From Streptomyces halstedii (lineage in GTDB: Bacteria; Actinomycetota; Actinomycetes; Streptomycetales; Streptomycetaceae), in contig JOAZ01000007.1 of the NCBI GenBank assembly GCA_000720535.1, forward strand, positions 62,001 through 126,000: a DNA stretch of 64,000 bases. The letters are read 5' to 3'. A program made the translations under genes and the position numbers. Of this stretch, positions 32,335 to 39,847 are shown one piece after another. A model generated the notes under the pieces. It saw nothing but the letters and a program-made list of their open reading frames with translations, did not search any database and was not told the origin of the DNA. Every line of letters begins with the position of its first letter. Position 1 is the first letter of the stretch.

Positions 32335-32346
32335 TATGAGGTCATA
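32335..32346. promoter_or_regulatory. Inverted repeat in the TDT/LysR divergent promoter
   Basis: TATGAGGTCATA: perfect 5-bp arms around GG, in the 70-bp intergenic space. It includes the T-N(x)-A dyad expected for a LysR regulator; a second imperfect dyad CATAA/TTATG overlaps the LysR start codon. Confidence 0.5.
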
Positions 32347-32356
32347 AGCTGTCTTT

Positions 32357-33370
32357 ATGTCCAGCCCGCACCCGCCACCCGCCGACTCCCCCGACCCTCC
32401 GTCCTCCCCGTCTTCCCTGGCCTCCGCCCCCGGTGGACCGGGGCCCCTGCCGTCGCTGCCGCACCGGGTGCCGGACCTCGGGGCGATGGTGCTGCTGCTG
32501 GCCGTCGCCCGGCACGGCAGCCTGGGCCGGGCGGCGCGGGACGTCGGGATCACCCAGCCCGCGGCCTCCAGCCGCATCCGCTCGATGGAGCGGCAGCTCG
32601 GGGTGGCCCTCCTGGACCGCTCGCCGCGCGGCTCCCGGCTGACCGACGCCGGTGCGTTGGTCACCGACTGGGCGCGGCGCGTCGTCGAGGCCGCCGAGGC
32701 CTTCGACGCGGGGGCGCAGGCGCTCCGCGACCGGCGTGACTCCCGGCTGAGGGTGGCGGCCAGCATGACGATCGCGGAGTACCTGATGCCGGGGTGGCTG
32801 ATCGCCCTGCGCGCGGAGCGCCCGGACACGGCGGTCTCGCTGATCGCGGGGAACTCCTCGGTGGTCGCCGTGCGGCTGCTCTCCGGCGAGGCCGACCTGG
32901 GATTCGTCGAGGGACTGTCGGTGCCCGAGGGGCTGGACGGCACGGTCATCGCGCACGACCGGCTCGTCGTCGTGGTCGCCCCGGCCCACCCGTGGGCCCG
33001 CAGGCGTACCCAGGTGACGCCCGGAGAGCTGGCGGCGACCCCGCTGATCCTGCGGGAGCACGGCTCGGGCACCCGGCAGGTCCTGGACGCGGCGCTCGCG
33101 GTGCACGGTGGCCTGGCGCGGCCGCTGCTCGAACTCTCCTCGACCACGGCGGTCAAGGGGGCGGCGGAGAGCGGGGCCGGACCCTGTGTGCTGAGCGAAC
33201 TCGCGCTGGACGAGGAGCTGTCGGCCCGGCGTCTGGTGGAGATCCCGGTCGCGGGCGTACGGCTGCGGCGGCAACTGCGCGCGGTCTGGCCCGCCGGGCA
33301 CCGCCCGACCGGCCCGGCCCGCGACCTGCTCTCCCTCACGGCGGGCCCGGCGGGCGCGGGCCGCGGCTGA
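32357..33370 (+). CDS. LysR-family transcriptional regulator
   Basis: 337-residue LysR regulator. After a 40-residue Pro/Ser-rich extension comes the winged HTH (about 42-100) with LGRAARDVGITQPAASSRIRSMERQLG, then the effector-binding domain with two Rossmann lobes (RLRVAASMTIAEYLMP, SGEADLGFVEG, LILREHGSGTRQVLD). The GSGT patch is typical of CysL/CbbR-like members that bind small anions. Its long N-terminal tail may be overannotated, but the ATG at 32357 is the only start close to the divergent promoter. It most likely controls the divergently transcribed TDT transporter. Confidence 0.9.
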   Translation: MSSPHPPPADSPDPPSSPSSLASAPGGPGPLPSLPHRVPDLGAMVLLLAVARHGSLGRAARDVGITQPAASSRIRSMERQLGVALLDRSPRGSRLTDAGALVTDWARRVVEAAEAFDAGAQALRDRRDSRLRVAASMTIAEYLMPGWLIALRAERPDTAVSLIAGNSSVVAVRLLSGEADLGFVEGLSVPEGLDGTVIAHDRLVVVVAPAHPWARRRTQVTPGELAATPLILREHGSGTRQVLDAALAVHGGLARPLLELSSTTAVKGAAESGAGPCVLSELALDEELSARRLVEIPVAGVRLRRQLRAVWPAGHRPTGPARDLLSLTAGPAGAGRG

Positions 33371-33380
33371 GGGGGCGCCC

Positions 33381-34121
33381 TCAGGCTCGGGCGGTGGCCG
33401 GGGGTCTTGCCGCACGGGCGGCCGTCGCGGACCGGGCCGCTTCCACCAGCGCCCGCATGATCGTGAGGTCGTCGCCCATCTCCGGATGCCACTGCACCCC
33501 CGTCACCCACGGTGCCTCGCCCGGCAGTTCGACCGCCTCCACCGTGCCGTCCGCCGCGTGCGCCGACGCCACCAGTCCCGGGGCGAGCCGCTCCACCGCC
33601 TGGTGGTGGTAGGTGGGGACGGACGCCGTCGCGGGGACGAGCGAGGCGTACCGGGTCCCCGGCACCGGGGTCACCGGGTGCTCGCCCAGGACGCCTTCCT
33701 TGCCGAGCGGGCCGGTGTGGCCGTCCAGGTGCTGGGTCAGGGTCCCGCCGAGTGCCACGTTCAGCAGCTGCATCCCCCGGCAGATGCCCAGCACCGGGAC
33801 GCCCGCAGCCATCGCCGCCCGCAGCAGGGCGACTTCCCAGGCGTCCCGCTCGTGCGCCGGGGGCCCGGTCCTGAAGTCGCGCTCCGCGCCGTACAGCCCG
33901 GGATCGACATCGGCGCCGCCCGCGATCACCAGGCCGTCCAGCCGGGCCACGACCGCCCCGGCGCGCTCCGCGTCGTCCGGCGGGAGCAGCGCCACCAGGG
34001 CGCCGGAGCGCTGGACCAGCCGGGGATAGGCGGAGGGCAGGACCGCCGCGGGGAGTTCCCAGACGCCCCAGCGGGCCGCGGGCTCCAGATACGTCGTGAC
34101 ACCGATGAGCGGTTCGTGCAT
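33381..34121 (-). CDS. Class I glutamine amidotransferase-like gamma-glutamyl hydrolase (PuuD-type)
   Basis: 246-residue cytoplasmic hydrolase of the peptidase C26 group, expected to cleave gamma-glutamyl amides back to glutamate. The nucleophile is Cys114 in VPVLGICRGMQLLN, and the His-Glu pair is in VQWHPEMGDD (about 219-228). The N-terminus PLIGVTTYLEP is typical of PuuD-like proteins. It is transcribed away from the GlnA4-like ligase; both promoters share the motif GCCATACCTT, so they may form one regulon. With ligase, dehydrogenases and hydrolase a full gamma-glutamylation route is encoded. Substrate: gamma-glutamylglycine or gamma-Glu-GABA, not resolved. Confidence 0.88.
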   Translation of the reverse strand: MHEPLIGVTTYLEPAARWGVWELPAAVLPSAYPRLVQRSGALVALLPPDDAERAGAVVARLDGLVIAGGADVDPGLYGAERDFRTGPPAHERDAWEVALLRAAMAAGVPVLGICRGMQLLNVALGGTLTQHLDGHTGPLGKEGVLGEHPVTPVPGTRYASLVPATASVPTYHHQAVERLAPGLVASAHAADGTVEAVELPGEAPWVTGVQWHPEMGDDLTIMRALVEAARSATAARAARPPATARA

Positions 34122-34176
34122 GGCGCGGTCCTTCCGGCGGGCGGGTCTGCCGACCGGCCCGGTGCAATGGTGATGC

Positions 34177-34186
34177 GCCATACCTT
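34177..34186 (-). promoter_or_regulatory. Shared operator-like motif before the gamma-glutamyl hydrolase gene
   Basis: GCCATACCTT, identical to the decamer at 35006-35015 before the ligase gene; here it is part of ATGG-N7-CCAT dyad symmetry (34168-34182). Confidence 0.5.
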
Positions 34187-34234
34187 TGTTCGTAACCGAC
34201 CGCCGCGCAAGAGAGGTGATCCGGAAGGGCGGGT

Positions 34235-34972
34235 TCAAGCCAGAAAACCCCGCAGCAGCGCCGCCGTCCCGGCGCAGTGCTCGCGGGCCACCGCGCACGC
34301 GGTCTCCTCGTCGCCGGCCAGCACCGCGTCCACGAGCGCCGTGTGCTGGTGCTGCGAGTGCTCCAGGTTGCGCACCAGCAGCGGGACGCAGTCCAGCAGG
34401 TCGTTGACCGTCGCCCGGACGGCGGCGTACTGGGCGGCCAGGGTGGGCGACCCCGAGAGCCCGGCGAGCGTCAGGTGGAAGAAGGTGTCACGCCTGCGGT
34501 AGTCGGGCAGAGGTGCCTCGTGTGTCGCCCGCAGAGCCGTACGCAGCCGGTCCGCGCCCTCCGCGTCGAGGCCGTGCGCCGCGCACATCCCCGCGGCCCC
34601 GGCCTCCAGGACCTCGCGGAAGCGCAGCACGTCCTGGAGGTCCACCCCCGCCACCCGGCGGCGCAGCTCGCCGCCGTCGGCCGGACGGGTGGGGGTGAGC
34701 ACGAACGTACCGCCGTACCGTCCGCGTCTCGCCTCGACCAGCCCCTGCTCCTGGAGCACCTTCAGCACCTCGCGCAGGGCCACCCGGCTGATCCCGAGAC
34801 GCTCGGCCAGCTCGCGTTCCGGGGGCAGCCGTTCGCCGCCGGGCACCAGGCCGAGCCGGATCACCTGGAGGACCTGTTCGAGCGCCTCCTCGAAGCCGTT
34901 GCCCCCGCGGACCGGCCGCAGCACGGGCGGCAGGCGTGTGAAGGACCCGGACGCACCGGTCTCTTCCGTCAT
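34235..34972 (-). CDS. GntR/FadR-family transcriptional regulator
   Basis: 245-residue FadR-type regulator. The winged HTH (about 25-90) contains GGERLPPERELAERLGISRVALREVLKVLQEQGLVEARRG, followed by an all-helical FCD effector domain with RFREVLEAGAAGMCAA, DTFFHLTLAGLSGSP and HTALVDAVLAGD, whose Asp/His residues form the usual metal site. It is located between the gamma-glutamyl hydrolase and the ligase operon and divergent from the latter. Two GCCATACCTT motifs in the flanking promoters are good operator candidates. In S. coelicolor the corresponding position upstream of glnA4 is, from memory, occupied by a GntR gene as well. Confidence 0.9.
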   Translation of the reverse strand: MTEETGASGSFTRLPPVLRPVRGGNGFEEALEQVLQVIRLGLVPGGERLPPERELAERLGISRVALREVLKVLQEQGLVEARRGRYGGTFVLTPTRPADGGELRRRVAGVDLQDVLRFREVLEAGAAGMCAAHGLDAEGADRLRTALRATHEAPLPDYRRRDTFFHLTLAGLSGSPTLAAQYAAVRATVNDLLDCVPLLVRNLEHSQHQHTALVDAVLAGDEETACAVAREHCAGTAALLRGFLA

Positions 34973-34995
34973 GTCGCGTTTTCCCCTTCCCCCCA

Positions 34996-35015
34996 AAGGT
35001 TTGCTGCCATACCTT
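34996..35015. promoter_or_regulatory. Inverted repeat with shared motif before the GlnA4-like operon
   Basis: AAGGT-N10-ACCTT, whose right half contains GCCATACCTT (35006-35015). Lies between the divergent GntR and ligase genes; candidate GntR operator. Confidence 0.55.
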
Positions 35016-35049
35016 AAGCCAATCGCCCGGCCGACCGAGGAGCACCCCC

Positions 35050-36411
35050 GTGGCAGACCGCACACCCCCGCTCCGCACCGAGGAACTGCGCGCGCTCGTC
35101 GCGGACGGCGAGATCGACACCGTCGTCCTCGCCTTCACCGACATGCAGGGCCGTCTCCAGGGCAAGCGCTTCGCCGCCCCCTTCTTCCTCGACGAGGTCC
35201 TCGAACACGGCACCGAGGGCTGCGCCTACCTCCTCGCCGTCGACACGGACATGAACACCGTCGACGGGTTCGCCATGTCCTCCTGGTCCAGCGGCTACGG
35301 CGACTTCGCCATGCGCGCCGACCCGGCCACCCTGCGCCGGATCCCCTGGCACGAGGGCACCGCCCTGGTCACGGCCGACCTCGCCTGGCAGGACGGCTCA
35401 CCGGTCGCCGCCGCGCCCCGGCAGATCCTGCGGCGGCAACTGGAGCGGCTGGCCGCGCACGGCCTGACCGCCCATGTGGGCACCGAGCTCGAATTCATCG
35501 TCTTCAAGGACACGTACGAGCAGGCCTGGGACCGCGACTACCGCGGCCTGACCCCCGCCAACCAGTACAACATCGACTACTCGGTCCTCGGCACCGGCCG
35601 GATCGAGCCCCTGCTGCGCCGCGTCCGCAACGAGATGGCGGCCGCCGGACTCACCGTCGAGTCCGCCAAGGGCGAGTGCAACCCCGGCCAGCACGAGATC
35701 GTCTTCCGCTACGACGAGGCGCTCGTCACCTGCGACCAGCACGCCGTCTACAAGACCGGCGCCAAGGAGATCGCCGCCCAGGAGGGCATGGCGCTCACCT
35801 TCATGGCCAAGTTCAACGAGCGCGAGGGCAACTCGTGCCACATCCACCTCTCACTCCGGGACGCCGCCGGACACCCGGTCATGGCGGACGCGGACGGCTC
35901 GATGTCCCCCCTCATGCGGCACTTCCTCGCAGGGCAGCTCGCCGCCCTGCGCGAGTTCTCGCTGCTGTACGCACCCAACATCAACAGCTACAAGCGGTTC
36001 CAGCCGGGCTCCTTCGCCCCCACCGCCGTCGCCTGGGGCCACGACAACCGCACCTGCGCCCTGCGGGTCGTCGGCCACGGCCCGTCCCTGCGCCTGGAGA
36101 ACCGGCTCCCCGGCGGTGACGTCAACCCGTACCTCGCGGTCGCGGGCCTCGTCGCCGCCGGGCTGTACGGCGTCGAACACGGGCTGGAACTCCCCGAACC
36201 CTGCGAGGGCAACGCCTACACCGCCGGATACGACCGGATCCCCGCCACACTCCGCGAGGCGGCCGAGCTCTGGGAGTCCGGCGGCATCGCCAAGGAGGCG
36301 TTCGGCGAGGAGGTCGTCGCCCACTACCGCACCATGGCGCGCGTCGAACTGGAGGCCTTCGACGCCGCGGTGACCGACTGGGAGCTCCGCCGCTCCTTCG
36401 AACGACTGTGA
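35050..36411 (+). CDS. glnA4: Glutamine synthetase-like gamma-glutamyl-amine ligase (GlnA4-like)
   Basis: 453-residue member of the GS-I superfamily. In S. coelicolor GlnA4 is known as a gamma-glutamylethanolamide synthetase, joining glutamate to ethanolamine with ATP, and the neighbourhood here matches that of glnA4 as I remember it. Catalytic-fold motifs are visible: GTELEFIVFKD, KGECNPGQHEI (metal ligands), FMAKFNEREGNSCHIHLSL (the ATP/Glu region, His) and LRVVGHGPSLRLENRLPGGDVNPYL near the C-terminus. The adenylylation loop of true GlnA is not evident. GTG 35050 has GAGGAG upstream. Its stop overlaps the dehydrogenase start. The substrate amine is inferred from synteny only. Confidence 0.85.
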   Translation: MADRTPPLRTEELRALVADGEIDTVVLAFTDMQGRLQGKRFAAPFFLDEVLEHGTEGCAYLLAVDTDMNTVDGFAMSSWSSGYGDFAMRADPATLRRIPWHEGTALVTADLAWQDGSPVAAAPRQILRRQLERLAAHGLTAHVGTELEFIVFKDTYEQAWDRDYRGLTPANQYNIDYSVLGTGRIEPLLRRVRNEMAAAGLTVESAKGECNPGQHEIVFRYDEALVTCDQHAVYKTGAKEIAAQEGMALTFMAKFNEREGNSCHIHLSLRDAAGHPVMADADGSMSPLMRHFLAGQLAALREFSLLYAPNINSYKRFQPGSFAPTAVAWGHDNRTCALRVVGHGPSLRLENRLPGGDVNPYLAVAGLVAAGLYGVEHGLELPEPCEGNAYTAGYDRIPATLREAAELWESGGIAKEAFGEEVVAHYRTMARVELEAFDAAVTDWELRRSFERL

Positions 36412-37829
36412 GGCACACCGTGACCCCCCTGACCCCCGCGATCTCCGAGACCTCCGCGCGCCCCGCCGTCCATGAGCACGAGGTGCTGAACCCGGCGACC
36501 GAGGAGCACGTCGCCACCGTCCCCGCCACCTCCGCCGCCGAGGTCCACGCCGCGGTGACCCGGGCCGCCGCCGCCCAGCGCGTCTGGGCCGCGCTCGCCC
36601 CCGCCGACCGGGCCCGGCTGCTGCGCCGCTTCGCCGTCCTCGTCGACGAACACGGCGAGCGGCTCGCCCGCCTGGAGGTCACCGAGGCCGGCCACACCCT
36701 GGGCAACGCCCGCTGGGAGGCCGCCAACGTCCGGGACCTGCTCGACTACGCGGCCGGGGGAGTGGAGCGCCTGACCGGCCGTCAGATCCCCGTCCCCGGC
36801 GGTATCGACCTCACCCTCCTCGAACCGGTCGGCGTCGTCGGCGTGATCGTCCCGTGGAACTTCCCGATGCCGATCGCCGCCTGGGCGGCCGCCCCGGCGC
36901 TGGCCGCCGGGAACGCCGTCCTCCTCAAACCGGCCGAGACCACCCCGCTCACCGCCCTGCACCTGGCCCGGCTCGCGCGGGAGGCGGGCCTGCCCGAACA
37001 CCTCTTCCAGGTGGTCCCCGGCGCCGGTGACGTGACCGGTGAGGCCCTGGTCGCACACCCCGGCGTCGCCAAGATCGTCTTCACCGGGTCGACCCGGACC
37101 GGCAAGCACATCATGGCCCGCTGCGCGGACCGGGTGAAGCGGCTGACCCTCGAACTCGGCGGCAAGAGCCCCAGCCTCGTCTTCGCCGACGCCGACATCG
37201 AGACCGCGGCGGCCGCCGCCCCCCTGTCCTTCCTGGACAACGCCGGCCAGGACTGCTGCGCCCGCACCCGGATCCTCGTCCAGCGCACGGTGTACGACCG
37301 GTTCCTGGAACTCCTCGCCCCCGCCCTCGCCTCGGTCGTCGTCGGTGACCCGGCGGACGCGCGGAGCCAGATGGGCCCGCTGATCTCCCGCACCCAGCTG
37401 GAACGGGTCCGCGGATACGTCCCCGAGGGCGCGGAGGCCCTGCGGGGGAGCGCTCCCGACGGCCCCGGCTTCTGGTACCCGCCGACCGTCCTCACCGGCG
37501 TACGCCCCGACGCGCCCGTGGCCACCGAGGAGGTCTTCGGGCCGGTCGCCGTCGTGCTGCCCTTCGAGGACGAGGCCGACGCCGTCCGGCTGGCGAACGC
37601 CACCGACTACGGCCTGGCCGGGTCCGTCTGGACCCGCGACATCGGCCGCGCGCTGCGCGTCTGCGGGGCCGTCCGCGCCGGGAACCTCTCCGTCAACTCC
37701 CACTCCGCCGTCCGCTACTGGACCCCGTTCGGCGGCTGCAAGCAGTCGGGACTCGGCCGCGAACTCGGGCCCGACGCCCTCGCGGCCTTCACCGAGACCA
37801 AGAACGTCTTCATCGGCACGGAGGACTGA
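36408..37829 (+). CDS. Aldehyde dehydrogenase (NAD-dependent)
   Basis: 473-residue aldehyde dehydrogenase. It has the NAD-binding region PWNFPMPIAAWAAAPALAAGN (about 149-169) with the conserved Asn, KPAETTPLT, the general base Glu in LELGGKSPS (about 249) and the catalytic Cys283 in NAGQDCCARTR. The C-terminal PFGGCKQSGLGRELG is intact. In this cluster it probably oxidises a gamma-glutamylated amino-aldehyde to the acid. GTG 36408 overlaps the ligase stop (GTGA); GTG 36420 is an alternative four codons later. The SDR gene follows after 6 nt, forming a three-gene operon. Confidence 0.92.
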   Translation: MRHTVTPLTPAISETSARPAVHEHEVLNPATEEHVATVPATSAAEVHAAVTRAAAAQRVWAALAPADRARLLRRFAVLVDEHGERLARLEVTEAGHTLGNARWEAANVRDLLDYAAGGVERLTGRQIPVPGGIDLTLLEPVGVVGVIVPWNFPMPIAAWAAAPALAAGNAVLLKPAETTPLTALHLARLAREAGLPEHLFQVVPGAGDVTGEALVAHPGVAKIVFTGSTRTGKHIMARCADRVKRLTLELGGKSPSLVFADADIETAAAAAPLSFLDNAGQDCCARTRILVQRTVYDRFLELLAPALASVVVGDPADARSQMGPLISRTQLERVRGYVPEGAEALRGSAPDGPGFWYPPTVLTGVRPDAPVATEEVFGPVAVVLPFEDEADAVRLANATDYGLAGSVWTRDIGRALRVCGAVRAGNLSVNSHSAVRYWTPFGGCKQSGLGRELGPDALAAFTETKNVFIGTED

Positions 37830-37835
37830 ACGCGT

Positions 37836-38654
37836 ATGAGCACCGACCTGACACCCGAGCGGCCCGCCGCCCCCGCCCCCGGACCCGTCTGCCGCCGTCT
37901 GGTGGGCCGTACCGCCGTGGTCACCGGCGCGGGCAGCGGTATCGGCCTGGCGGCCGCCCGCCGCCTGGCCTCGGAGGGCGCCCATGTCGTCTGCGGCGAC
38001 ATCGACGAGGAGGCGGGCGCCGCCGCCGCCTCCGAGACCGGCGGCACCTTCGTGCGCGTGGACGTCACCGACCCCGAGCAGGTCGAAGCCCTCTTCCGGG
38101 TCGCGTACGAGACCCGCGGGAGCGTGGACGTCGCCTTCAACAACGCCGGTATCTCACCGCCCGAGGACGACTCCATCCTCACCACGGGCCTGGAGGCGTG
38201 GAAGCGGGTGCAGGAGGTCAACCTCACCTCCGTGTACCTCTGCTGCAAGGCCGCCCTGCCCTACATGCGGCGCCAGGGACGCGGCTCGATCATCAACACC
38301 GCGTCGTTCGTGGCCAGGATGGGCGCGGCCACCTCCCAGATCTCGTACACCGCCTCCAAGGGCGGGGTGCTCGCGCTCTCCCGTGAACTCGGCGTGCAGT
38401 TCGCCCGCGAGGGCATCCGGGTCAACGCGCTGTGCCCGGGACCGGTCAACACGCCCTTGCTGCGGGAGCTGTTCGCCAAGGACCCGGAGCGTGCCGCGCG
38501 CCGGCTGGTGCACATCCCGCTCGGCAGGTTCGCCGAGGCGGAGGAGATCGCCGCCGCGGTCGCCTTCCTGGCGAGCGACGACTCCTCCTTCGTCAACGCC
38601 ACGGACTTCCTGGTGGACGGGGGCATCTCGGGTGCGTACGTGACGCCGTTGTAG
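37836..38654 (+). CDS. Short-chain dehydrogenase/reductase
   Basis: 272-residue classical SDR. It has the cofactor motif TGAGSGIGLAAA (about 31-42), NNAGIS (about 106-111), the catalytic Ser in NTASFVARMG, and Tyr-Lys in YTASKGG (about 170-176). The acid at the end of beta2 (CGDIDEE) indicates NAD(H). It is the last gene of the ligase-aldehyde dehydrogenase-SDR operon. In an ethanolamide route it could oxidise the alcohol of gamma-glutamylethanolamide to the aldehyde used by the upstream dehydrogenase; this is inference from order and chemistry. Confidence 0.9.
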   Translation: MSTDLTPERPAAPAPGPVCRRLVGRTAVVTGAGSGIGLAAARRLASEGAHVVCGDIDEEAGAAAASETGGTFVRVDVTDPEQVEALFRVAYETRGSVDVAFNNAGISPPEDDSILTTGLEAWKRVQEVNLTSVYLCCKAALPYMRRQGRGSIINTASFVARMGAATSQISYTASKGGVLALSRELGVQFAREGIRVNALCPGPVNTPLLRELFAKDPERAARRLVHIPLGRFAEAEEIAAAVAFLASDDSSFVNATDFLVDGGISGAYVTPL

Positions 38655-38659
38655 GACGT

Positions 38660-38749
38660 GACGTGGACGCGGGCCCGGCCGTGACGGGGACTCGGCCGTG
38701 ACGTGGACGGGCCGGGACGTGGACGCGGGCCCGGCCGTGACGGAGACTC
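38660..38749. repeat. 34-bp direct repeat between convergent genes
   Basis: Copies at 38660-38693 and 38716-38749 (start GACGTGGACGCGGGCC), identical except one base, separated by 22 bp. The second copy runs into the stop codon of the cupin gene. Confidence 0.85.
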
Positions 38750-39278
38750 AGTCCTGCGGCTGGGTGGCTACTTCGCCCCCGTCCGCCGGAAGGGCGTACA
38801 GGCGGGGCAGGTTGACGACGACCGCCTCCTGCGTGCTGCGGGCGATGACGACCACGGCCTCCTCGGAGGGGTCCGGGTTCTCCTCCCGGTGCGGCACGTA
38901 GGGCGGGACGAAGACGTAGTCGCCGGGAGAGGTGCGCAGGCGTATCTCCTCCGGCTCCTCGCCGGAGTCGTCCACGAAGACGAACTCCGGGTGTCCGCTG
39001 ACGACATGGATGGCGGTCTCGGACGCGCCGTGGTGGTGGTCGGAGGAGGCGGTCGAGGGGGCCACATGGGTCTGGCCCATCCACAGCTTCTCCGACCCGA
39101 CGGTCTTCCCGCTGACCGCCGCGAACCGGCGCATGCCGCCGGTCTGCGCCGTGTCCCCGTCCAGCGCGTCGGCGCGGATGTGGTGCAGACGCGTGTGCAG
39201 GGGCGCCGCGGAGCGGTCCGGGGAGTCGTGGAGATGAGGGTGGAAGCCCTCACCGGGGATCGTCGACGGCTCGTTCAT
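38748..39278 (-). CDS. Cupin-domain protein
   Basis: 176-residue single cupin. Metal-site residues are in SDHHHGASETAIHVVSGHPEFVF (three His and a Glu, about 92-114), and the second cupin motif GDYVFVPPYVPHREENPDP follows. It may be a small-molecule-binding protein or a dioxygenase-like enzyme; the family is broad. It has its own likely promoter (TTGACA, 18 nt, TAGCGT) placed 7 nt before the ATG, implying a leaderless mRNA. It is divergent from the Rrf2 regulator gene, whose operator-like sequences lie between them, so probably part of the Rrf2/sulfur-linked regulon. Confidence 0.82.
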   Translation of the reverse strand: MNEPSTIPGEGFHPHLHDSPDRSAAPLHTRLHHIRADALDGDTAQTGGMRRFAAVSGKTVGSEKLWMGQTHVAPSTASSDHHHGASETAIHVVSGHPEFVFVDDSGEEPEEIRLRTSPGDYVFVPPYVPHREENPDPSEEAVVVIARSTQEAVVVNLPRLYALPADGGEVATQPQD

Positions 39279-39285
39279 GGCTGGG

Positions 39286-39327
39286 ACGCTAGGACGCCGG
39301 AGAAAAGGATGTCAAGAGGTGTCCTTT
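39286..39327 (-). promoter_or_regulatory. Cupin promoter with adjoining GGACACC half-site
   Basis: Minus strand: AAAGGACACCTC, then TTGACA (39315-39310), 18 nt, TAGCGT (39291-39286), 7 nt, ATG. The GGACACC half-site abutting the -35 also occurs at the promoter at 40876-40923. Arms AAAGGA/TCCTTT (39304-39309, 39322-39327) form a dyad. Confidence 0.6.
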
Positions 39328-39337
39328 GCGTTTCACC

Positions 39338-39355
39338 TGCGGCAATGTTGCCGCA
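39338..39355. promoter_or_regulatory. 18-bp palindrome upstream of the Rrf2 gene
   Basis: TGCGGCAATGTTGCCGCA, 8-bp arms with TG centre, 60 nt before the Rrf2 start; candidate autoregulatory site. Confidence 0.5.
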
Positions 39356-39415
39356 ACAGAGCGCGTGAAGTGAGGAACCAGCCCGTCGCGGCGGCCGTGC
39401 GGGCATGATGTCCGC

Positions 39416-39847
39416 ATGCATATCTCCGCGAAGGCGGACTACGCCACGCGCGCTCTCCTGGAGCTCGCCTGTGAGCCCGGCCGCCCCCTCACCTGCGAGG
39501 CCATCGCCTCCTCGCAGGGCATCCCGTTCCGTTTCCTGAAATCCGTGGTGGGCGAGTTGCGCAAGGCGGGCCTGGTGCGCAGCCAGCGCGGCTGCGAAGG
39601 GGGGTACTGGCTCGGCCGTCCGGCCGGGGACATCACCCTGCTGGACGTCGTGCGCGCCGTCGACGGCGACGTACTCACCCTGCGGGGAGAGCCCCTGGCG
39701 GGCCTCGACTACCCCGGCCCCGCCGCGCCCCTGCCCGGGGTGTGGCGCGAGGTCGAGGAGCGGGCCACCGCGCTCCTGGCCGCGCAGTCGCTGACCACGC
39801 TGCTGTCCTCGGCCGCGCGCCACCGGGGCCGGAGCGACGCGGCGTGA
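39416..39847 (+). CDS. Rrf2-family transcriptional regulator
   Basis: 143-residue Rrf2 regulator. The HTH starts immediately (ISAKADYATRALLELA, LTCEAIASSQGIPFRFLKSVVGELRKAGLVRSQRGCEGGYWLGRP), including the conserved wing. Only one Cys is visible (in RGCEGGY), so it is not an Fe-S-binding IscR with three Cys; it is closer to CymR or the sulfur-control type. CATGAT 7 nt upstream suggests a leaderless transcript. It overlaps the DsbA-like gene by 4 nt and is flanked by two promoters with GACACC half-sites. A role in controlling the downstream organosulfur genes is inferred. Confidence 0.88.
   Translation: MHISAKADYATRALLELACEPGRPLTCEAIASSQGIPFRFLKSVVGELRKAGLVRSQRGCEGGYWLGRPAGDITLLDVVRAVDGDVLTLRGEPLAGLDYPGPAAPLPGVWREVEERATALLAAQSLTTLLSSAARHRGRSDAA

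Noticed and set aside
32287..34167. Upstream extension of the TDT transporter frame to about 1011 residues
   Set aside because: The extension runs antisense through the LysR and hydrolase genes and has no homology; the family N-terminus begins at 32286.
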